From Nostoc sp. FACHB-892 (GTDB lineage Bacteria > Cyanobacteriota > Cyanobacteriia > Cyanobacteriales > Nostocaceae): a DNA stretch of 45,705 bases. The notes beneath the pieces were generated by a model. It was not told where the DNA came from. It made no database searches and saw only the letters and a program-made list of their open reading frames with translations. This document shows, piece by piece, positions 40,506-45,705 of the stretch. Position 1 is the stretch's first letter. Each line of letters starts with the position of its first letter. A program made the translations under genes and the position numbers. The stretch spans positions 1 to 45,705 of the forward strand of contig NZ_JACJTR010000047.1 in NCBI RefSeq assembly GCF_014698795.1. The letters run 5' to 3'.

Positions 40506-40733
40506 CTATGGGGTTTCTCCTCTGCTCCCCATCATCTCTGCATCTTCATTGATTGAGTGAAGCGAGCGCTCACATTTAGTGGCAATACCTTTGTATAAAT
40601 AACCACCTATTTTTGGTAGTTTGGGTGCATAGAACTGCTCAACAGTCAATTTTTCAAACTGGTCTAAAACTTGCTGTTTGATATCACGGTTGATATTGCA
40701 ACCGTCACCAATGACTTTATTAAGGGAGTTCAA
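40506..40733 (-). CDS. Small hypothetical ORF, doubtful
   Basis: A 75-codon frame opening with TTG at 40733 (no good ATG) with no recognised domain (DIKQQVLDQFEKLTVEQFYA, IGGYLYKGIATKCERS). The upstream frame closes at 40749. It lies downstream of the shared dyad site C (74 bp), the same arrangement as the small minus-strand frames at 3184 and 35833. It may be a gene remnant. Confidence 0.3.
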   Translation of the reverse strand: MNSLNKVIGDGCNINRDIKQQVLDQFEKLTVEQFYAPKLPKIGGYLYKGIATKCERSLHSINEDAEMMGSRGETP

Positions 40734-40806
40734 GCGGTTCTGCCAAACTTAAATATTTGGCTCATCATTCAATATATAATGCTTGGCTTTGCCTAACAAA
40801 GTATTA

Positions 40807-40824
40807 TTCATCCAATCAGGTGAA
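40807..40824. promoter_or_regulatory. Shared dyad site C
   Basis: TTCATCCAATCAGGTGAA fits the palindromic consensus TTCAYCYRATYRGRTGAA exactly. It lies 90 bp upstream of the GNAT gene start at 40914 (plus) and 396 bp upstream of the kinase gene (start 40411, minus). Confidence 0.65.
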
Positions 40825-40913
40825 TCGACTGCGGTAATCAATTAAATATGATACTGTCTTATTGTTTAAATATGTAACCCATCGTGATATCACATTAACA
40901 TCAGGCAAAACTC

Positions 40914-41453
40914 ATGAATAATATTGCTAATATTCAAATTGACAGCCAACGTTTACTATTAGTACCAATTTCACATAGATATAGAGAAAGTGTATTTCAA
41001 GAATTTACAGAAGAAATAACTGATTATACCCATGTCGTTCCCGATCCAGATATTGCCAAAACTGATGTTTTTATTCAGCAATCAATCCAAGAACTAAAAG
41101 ATGGCACTAATTTAGAATTAGTGATTTTGCTAAAAGAAACTAAAGAATTTATTGGTTGTATTGGTTTACATGATCTCAATACAAATACGCCAGAACTTGG
41201 AATTTGGACAAAGAAATCTGCTCATGGTAATCATTATGGCAGAGAAGCAATATCTGCTCTCAAAGCATGGGCAGAGAACAACTTAGATTATGAATACTTG
41301 CGCTATCCAGTAGACAAGCGCAATATCCCTAGTCAAAAAATTCCTGAATCTTTGGGAGGGGTAATTGCAGGAGAGTATGACAAAACCAATTTGGGCGGAA
41401 AGACATTGCATATAGTCGAATATAGACTATATAAACCAATAAACGACATCTAA
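40914..41453 (+). CDS. GNAT N-acetyltransferase, RimJ/RimL type
   Basis: A 179-residue acetyltransferase of the RimJ/RimL subgroup: IDSQRLLLVPISHRYRESVF at the N-terminus, FIGCIGLHDLNTNTPELGIW in the core, then KKSAHGNHYGREAISALKAWAEN, with HGNHYGREA in place of the (R/Q)xxGxG/A acetyl-CoA motif. The C-terminus is YPVDKRNIPSQKIPESLGG, where N and S/IPE replace the usual NxxSxxVxEKLGF. The family acetylates N-termini of ribosomal proteins or small molecules; this substrate is unknown. The dyad site C lies upstream. Confidence 0.9.
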   Translation: MNNIANIQIDSQRLLLVPISHRYRESVFQEFTEEITDYTHVVPDPDIAKTDVFIQQSIQELKDGTNLELVILLKETKEFIGCIGLHDLNTNTPELGIWTKKSAHGNHYGREAISALKAWAENNLDYEYLRYPVDKRNIPSQKIPESLGGVIAGEYDKTNLGGKTLHIVEYRLYKPINDI

Positions 41454-41613
41454 TATAGAGAATCTTAAGATTTTGTGTAATAGCACGCCTAAATACTGAA
41501 TAGCGTGGGATTGTATATTTTGTCAACTTATCGTCGTATTAATTGAAGCGATCGCCTGCCATCAAGATTACTAGTTGAACCCTAACTAATTTCCTATCCT
41601 GTCAACAAATCAC

Positions 41614-42885
41614 ATGAAAAAATTTGGTCAAACTGCTATATCAGTTGCCTTTGCTACAACTGTAGTTTTAAGTATAGCAGACAAAGCACACGCAGTAGTG
41701 TTGGGTAGGCCTTTGACTGGTACTTACAACGTGGGTAGAACTGCTTATCACTTCACTGATTACAACCGTAAAGAAATTTTTACACCTGATAAAAACGACT
41801 ATCGAGAATTGATGGTGCAGGTTTTTTATCCCACCAAAACCGTTGCAAGTGGAGTATCTGCGCCTTACATCGAAGATAATGTTGTGCAAAAGCTAGAAGA
41901 AGAAATCATTCCTATTCCTGGTGTAGGGGAATTACTCAAATCAGTCAAGATTAACGCTATTCCCGAAGCCAGTGTGGCTCTTACTCAATCTAAATATCCT
42001 GTTTTGTTGTTTTCACATGGTTTACGTGAGCTACCTGCGTTTTACACCTCTTTCGCGGAGCAGCTAGTTAGTCATGGTTATGTTGTTACCACTGTTTCCC
42101 ATAGTTATGATGCGCTAGCTACTGTATTTCCAGATGGCAGATTCGCAACCATAAACAACTCTCCTTTATCGGCGATTGGTAATCCAGATGTTAATTTTGA
42201 TATCCAACAGCAGCTTTCTGTTCAAGCAACTCAAGTACGGGCAGCTGATGCTCAGTTTGTACTTAATGAATTAAATAAACTTAATGTCAACGATCCCAAT
42301 AATCTCCTCACAGGTAAGTTAGATTTGGAGCAAGTTGGCATTTTTGGACACTCAAAAGGTGGTGCTACGGCGGCAGAAGCAATGCGTCTTGATAACCGCT
42401 TTAAAGCTGGCATCAATATGGATGGTACATTGTGGACTGATGTAGTTAATACTGGTTTAAATCAACCGTTTATGTTGATGAATGGTGGCAATTCTTATGA
42501 CTCAGATCCAACAATGGAAACATTTTATAAAAATCTCAACGGTGACAAATATCATCTAGTTATTAAAGACGCTGATCACCAAAATTTTTCTGACAAATCT
42601 TTACTAATTTCACAATATGGGTTTCCTGATTATTTGTTTAATGAAATTGGCATAATTGACCCAAATATTAATAACGAAATCATTAATGGCTATACTCTGG
42701 CATTCTTTAATAAATATCTAAAAAATGTGGATGCACCTTTGCTAAGAAATAGAGTATCAGATAAATTGGTTGATTTTACTCCCCAACCCAAATCAGTACC
42801 AGAACCAACTTTACCTGCGGAATTACTGGGTATATTTAGTTTATATTGTTTATTTCATCGTCAGCGTAGCAAGGCTAAAATCTAG
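41614..42885 (+). CDS. Secreted PAF-acetylhydrolase-like alpha/beta hydrolase with PEP-CTERM-like tail
   Basis: A 423-residue secreted hydrolase. The signal peptide is MKKFGQTAISVAFATTVVLS then IADKAHA. The hydrolase domain has PVLLFSHGLRELPAFYTSFA (oxyanion region), VGIFGHSKGGATAAEAM (nucleophile Ser about residue 246), INMDGTLW, and DADHQNFSD with the catalytic His. This is the pattern of platelet-activating-factor acetylhydrolase II/dienelactone-like esterases. The C-terminus reads SVPEPTLPAELLGIFSLYCLF followed by basic residues, i.e. VPEP, a hydrophobic helix and RQRSK, a PEP-CTERM sorting signal for envelope export by exosortase. A strong terminator follows the gene. Confidence 0.9.
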   Translation: MKKFGQTAISVAFATTVVLSIADKAHAVVLGRPLTGTYNVGRTAYHFTDYNRKEIFTPDKNDYRELMVQVFYPTKTVASGVSAPYIEDNVVQKLEEEIIPIPGVGELLKSVKINAIPEASVALTQSKYPVLLFSHGLRELPAFYTSFAEQLVSHGYVVTTVSHSYDALATVFPDGRFATINNSPLSAIGNPDVNFDIQQQLSVQATQVRAADAQFVLNELNKLNVNDPNNLLTGKLDLEQVGIFGHSKGGATAAEAMRLDNRFKAGINMDGTLWTDVVNTGLNQPFMLMNGGNSYDSDPTMETFYKNLNGDKYHLVIKDADHQNFSDKSLLISQYGFPDYLFNEIGIIDPNINNEIINGYTLAFFNKYLKNVDAPLLRNRVSDKLVDFTPQPKSVPEPTLPAELLGIFSLYCLFHRQRSKAKI

Positions 42886-42888
42886 ATT

Positions 42889-42936
42889 TTTCATTACCAT
42901 AATTTATCACTGTTTATGGTAATGAAATAGTTTTTT
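42889..42936 (+). terminator. Rho-independent terminator after the PEP-CTERM hydrolase
   Basis: A perfect 14-bp stem TTTCATTACCATAA / TTATGGTAATGAAA (42889-42902, 42914-42927) with an 11-base loop is followed by TAGTTTTTT. It begins four bases after the stop codon. Confidence 0.9.
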
Positions 42937-43017
42937 AATGGACTACTATCTATTAATAAAGTCAGCAGCAGAGCAATGACTGTTATTTTTCGCAAAGAAA
43001 TAAATTGACCGAGACAA

Positions 43018-43063
43018 TTTTAGATTCTAGATTTAGATTTTAATCTAAATCTAGAATCTAAAA
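43018..43063. repeat. 22-bp perfect inverted repeat with two-base loop
   Basis: Bases 43018-43039 and 43042-43063 are perfectly complementary (AT-rich, with two TCTAGA-like motifs per arm). No T-run follows on either strand, so it is not a typical terminator. It lies between two converging genes. Confidence 0.85.
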
Positions 43064-43144
43064 AAGGTTTCAAGCCTCTCTGTTTACGGAAATGAAAAAT
43101 AAAATTTTCAATATTTAAGCCTCTTCTTTATAAGGAGCAGTTAA

Positions 43145-43216
43145 TCCAAAAGACGCTACGCACAGTCGCTCTAAGCGAAGCTATGCCAAAGGCTTTACGC
43201 TACGCTATCGCAAATC
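43145..43216. repeat. Dispersed GC-rich cyanobacterial repeat
   Basis: GCTCTAAGCGAAGCTATGCC followed by AAAGGCTTTACGC is a variant of the repeats at 17133 and 24590. The remainder of the gap 42937-43363 holds the 22-bp inverted repeat and a degenerate match to the shared dyad at 43337-43354 (15 of 18 positions), with no gene. Confidence 0.7.
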
Positions 43217-43363
43217 CAAAATCGAGTGACTTTTAATCATTTAAACTTTCTATGTAATACTAGGTTAAAACTTGATATTGCTAACCTTATTTTAGTCTAA
43301 AAATTCAGAATGTAGCTAATTAGAGAACCTGAGTGAATCATCCAATCTGGTAAAACAAAACAG

Positions 43364-44257
43364 TCATTGCCAAACTTTGATACCGCCAGAACCTACACCA
43401 ATGAATGCGTTGCCATCAGAACTAAAACTAAAAGGAGAAATAATTGGAAAACTTTGAATTGCTTTGCCAGTTTGTAAATCCCACAGCTTGACACTGGCAA
43501 TAGGATATGTATTATCATCTGAGGCTAATAAGGCGCTAGTTGCTAAAGTTTTGCCATCTGGACTAAACTTTAATACACCATCTGCGATCGCTGATTGGTT
43601 AAATTTAGCTACACCCACATTTGCTAAAGTACGATATGCTTTACCTGTCGCGACATCCCAAATTTTAATTGTATTATCATCGCTGCTACTAGCTAATACT
43701 TGAGCATTGGGACTAAAAGCTAAAGAACGCACTTTACCTTGATGTCCAGTTAATTGCCGAATTAATTTACCTGTGTGACTATTCCAAATTTTTACTACGC
43801 TGTTATCAGCAACTGTCGCTAAAGTTTTGCCATCTGGACTATAAGTAATTGGTAATGGATTATCAGGATAATTACCAGGGTTAAGAGTGGTAATTAGTTT
43901 TCCAGTTTTCAAATTCCATAGCTTAATATTTTTGGTTTCAGTTTGGCTAGCTAGAGTTTGGTTATCCGGACTAATTTGCACCGATGTCACTATACTCTTA
44001 TGCCCTGAAAGCGTAGTTCTCAATTGTCCTGTTGGCAGATTCCATAACTTGATTGTGTAATCTGAACTACCACTAGCTAAGATTTTACCATCAGGACTAA
44101 AGGCGAGGGTACGGACTGCATATTTATGTCCCTTGAGGGTGAGAATTTCCTTACCATTGTTCCCATCCCACAGTTTAATAGTTTTATTTGCTAAAGCTGC
44201 GGCAATTGTTTTATCATCATAACTCCAGGCGATCGCGTGGGCAAAATCACCTGACAT
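43364..44257 (-). CDS. WD40-repeat protein, C-terminal part (interrupted gene)
   Basis: 297 residues with about six WD40 blades, each closing in a WD-like dipeptide: KLWDGNNGKEI, KLWNLPTGQL, KLWNLKTGKLI, KIWNSHTGKLI, KIWDVATGKAY, KLWDLQTGKAI, ending GGIKVWQ. It begins MSGDFAHAIAWSYDD, in the middle of a blade. Its frame is exactly that of the gene fragment 44273-44674 upstream, separated by one TAA and four more codons. It is probably the remainder of a secreted seven-bladed beta-propeller. Internal initiation at 44257 would give a cytoplasmic product without the signal anchor. Confidence 0.85.
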   Translation of the reverse strand: MSGDFAHAIAWSYDDKTIAAALANKTIKLWDGNNGKEILTLKGHKYAVRTLAFSPDGKILASGSSDYTIKLWNLPTGQLRTTLSGHKSIVTSVQISPDNQTLASQTETKNIKLWNLKTGKLITTLNPGNYPDNPLPITYSPDGKTLATVADNSVVKIWNSHTGKLIRQLTGHQGKVRSLAFSPNAQVLASSSDDNTIKIWDVATGKAYRTLANVGVAKFNQSAIADGVLKFSPDGKTLATSALLASDDNTYPIASVKLWDLQTGKAIQSFPIISPFSFSSDGNAFIGVGSGGIKVWQ

Positions 44258-44272
44258 AGATGAAGAACCTGC

Positions 44273-44674
44273 TTATGGTTCAAAGTTCTCTTTAAAGGAA
44301 AAAGCTTCTCCAGCCAGCCCTTTAAATAAAGTAGTGACTAGCTGGCCAGTTTGTAAATTCCACAAAGTTATACTACTATTCTTACTGTCGCCAGTACCGC
44401 CACAAGCTCGCTCGTAACTGTAACTAGAAATGGCTACAATTGGACGATGAGGACTAATTGCCATCACCTTTGTATAAATCGGGCAAGAAGTATCAGGATA
44501 AACCTGTTTTAAATCTAAAGTATGAATCAGTTTAGCATTTGACCAAGATTTAAAATTTTGATGATAGTGGGATATGTTAGTTAATGTTGGCGTTAGTACA
44601 TCATTCGCCAACAAAGCTACTGGGTAAACAATTAGTATTGTTACCACAGATAAAGGAGTCCAAAATAATTTCAT
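44273..44674 (-). pseudogene. N-terminal part of the WD40 protein, ended by an in-frame TAA
   Basis: 133 residues from ATG 44674: a signal peptide or anchor (MKLFWTPLSVVTILIVYPVA), KLIHTLDLKQVYPDTSC, and the first blade (VMAISPHRPIVAISSY, SSITLWNLQTGQLVTTL), ending SFKENFEP with TAA at 44275-44273. After the TAA the same frame continues AGSSSMSGDFAHAIAW into the WD40 gene 43364-44257. One nonsense change thus splits one gene in two. Sequencing error, pseudogenization or readthrough are the options. Confidence 0.75.
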
Positions 44675-44869
44675 AATTTGTACATTCAGAAGATAAAACA
44701 AAGTGAATAGATTAAGAGGTATGAAAATAATGTTTCTTACCTCTTAGATGTGTGCTGTCAATCAATGCCATATTGAACTGGTAAATGAGATAATTTTATC
44801 AGGGGTATTTATATTCATTACCAGGAACAATTAATTTATACCAGCATAATTGATAGTGGCAGATGATTT

Positions 44870-45343
44870 CTACTCGGCTGCTTGCCAAAATACATAAGGT
44901 CTACCACCTGCTAATTGCTTATTAATGATTTTAAAATATCCATCTCTCCCCTCTAAATTAACGCGAAAATAAACTTTACTATTGCGAAATTGAAAACTAT
45001 ACATATACAAGCTACCTTGACCGACACAGGAGGCATACTTAGGTAGTAAAGGGGCTTCGTACTCGACTAATTTCTGATGAGATTTGATAACTTTGGCATT
45101 ATCAGCAATAGGTTTAATGTCAGCTACCACAATATGATCTGCTCCTCCTTCAAAACCAAATGGCATCCACCATAAACCTACGTTATTTGGACAATTTCCT
45201 GATTTCCTTTCTACATTGACTTTGGCACTTGGTTTGTCAAAGCTTTGAGCTAACGCTGAGGTCGATGCCATGATACTAGTAGTAGTCATTAACCCGAAAA
45301 TACTTAATACCTGTAATGCTTGAAACTTGTAATTATGTGTCAT
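44870..45343 (-). CDS. Secreted hypothetical protein
   Basis: 157 residues from ATG 45343; an upstream ATG four codons earlier is possible. The signal peptide is FQALQVLSIFGLMTTTSIMA followed by STSALA, cleaved before QSFDKPS. The mature part has two cysteines (SGNCPNNVG and YASCVGQG), GLWWMPFGFEGGADHIVVAD, KLVEYEAPLLPKY, and a C-terminal NLEGRDGYFKIINKQLAGGR. A disulfide is likely. I do not recognise the family. The gene is monocistronic with AT-rich flanks. It lies between the WD40 gene and the junction-spanning gene. Confidence 0.8.
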   Translation of the reverse strand: MTHNYKFQALQVLSIFGLMTTTSIMASTSALAQSFDKPSAKVNVERKSGNCPNNVGLWWMPFGFEGGADHIVVADIKPIADNAKVIKSHQKLVEYEAPLLPKYASCVGQGSLYMYSFQFRNSKVYFRVNLEGRDGYFKIINKQLAGGRPYVFWQAAE

Positions 45344-45528
45344 ATTTCGATACAAGATATGATCGTTAAGTTACATTTTTTGGTTGAAAATGCCTTTAAT
45401 TCTGCTATTCAGTTGAAGTCAGTGATTGTGACTTGAATGAAAAAATGGGCTTTTAGCTCAGATTATGGATTCAAGTCATAGTGATTGATAGAGTTTATAC
45501 TTCTCTATTTTTTCCCCACCTCTAATAT

Positions 45529-45705
45529 TTAGTTACCTGCTATAGACTGATGAATGCGTTCCAGCCAAGCTTGATTTTCATCAATTGTGAGAATAATTCG
45601 TTGGCAAGATTCATCTTTGAGTTCTAGAGTTAAATAATCTTGGTCTTTCGTCACGTACCAAAATTCTTTACCTCTACTGCTGTAGTAGGTTCCTGCTTTA
45701 ATTAT
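45529..45705 (-). CDS. C-terminal part of the junction-spanning hypothetical PH-like protein
   Basis: This is the C-terminal part of the protein that starts at 252 on the minus strand. The frame enters at 45705 (bases 45634-45705 duplicate 1-72), continues through LTLELKDE and ENQAWLERIHQS, and stops with TAA at 45531-45529. On the trimmed circle only 45633-45529 (35 codons including the stop) is new. It is 173 bp downstream of the start of the secreted protein at 44870-45343. Confidence 0.75.
   Translation of the reverse strand: MIKAGTYYSSRGKEFWYVTKDQDYLTLELKDESCQRIILTIDENQAWLERIHQSIAGN
45634..45705. repeat. Terminal overlap (right copy), circular molecule
   Basis: Exact direct copy of bases 1-72; see the left copy. 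It should be trimmed when the sequence is circularised. Confidence 0.93.

Noticed and set aside
40545..40563. TTCATTGATTGAGTGAA as a further shared dyad
   Set aside because: One base shorter than the consensus and wrong in the core; probably coincidence.
43337..43354. Fourth copy of the shared dyad
   Set aside because: Matches only 15 of 18 positions and lies at the 3' end of a gene, not in a promoter; not annotated as a site.

Overview
The window is almost certainly one complete circular plasmid of a filamentous, Nostoc/Calothrix-type cyanobacterium, opened at an arbitrary point. Bases 1-72 are repeated exactly at 45634-45705, so the circle is 45,633 bp, and one gene runs across the junction. 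The cyanobacterial assignment rests on frequent GCGATCGC (HIP1) octamers, the dispersed GC-rich short repeats typical of heterocystous strains (about 17100-17260, 24590-24690, 36340-36470, 43150-43210), DUF4058, Rpn-type and PEP-CTERM-like proteins, and PAS/GAF histidine kinases. No rRNA, tRNA, CRISPR array or obvious chromosomal housekeeping gene was seen.

Plasmid backbone. ParA and ParB lie at 7253-9194 (minus). Their probable centromere is an 18-bp palindrome, found once upstream of parA and three more times inside parB itself, where it is translated as a repeated ADNVIRQ peptide. A probable replication module spans 24950-29845 (plus): a conserved HTH protein that is a good Rep candidate, then about 1 kb with iteron-like direct repeats, a terminator, a 23-codon ORF and a strongly folded RNA-like element, then an archaeo-eukaryotic-type primase. 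A mobilization module (MobC plus MOBP-like relaxase, 32635-34631, minus) is followed upstream by a hairpin-bearing non-coding region that probably holds oriT. A tyrosine recombinase, a broken serine recombinase, a TnpB of the IS200/IS605 group, a MITE-like element and decayed Rpn-family genes record past mobility.

Accessory cargo. 9865-11879 is a divergent MerR regulator / thiopurine-type methyltransferase / TauE exporter cassette with a clear MerR operator between the divergent genes. It is followed by an MDR oxidoreductase, a 54-aa metallothionein-like protein with 15 cysteines behind a second MerR-like promoter, and an alpha/beta hydrolase. 17304-21530 is a very long SNF2 helicase-like ATPase. 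An Hsp20, an HU-like protein, a DUF6932 nucleotidyltransferase/HTH pair (possible toxin-antitoxin) and several secreted proteins complete the cargo.

Signalling. Two histidine kinases with closely similar transmitter domains (3649-5022 and 37937-40411) and one NarL-type response regulator (5038-5712) are carried. Three intergenic regions share one palindromic 18-bp site (consensus TTCAYCYRATYRGRTGAA), suggesting a plasmid-borne regulon. The most unusual observations are the parS-like sites coded within parB, the folded RNA between Rep and primase, the CSPCT-repeat metallothionein, and this shared dyad.
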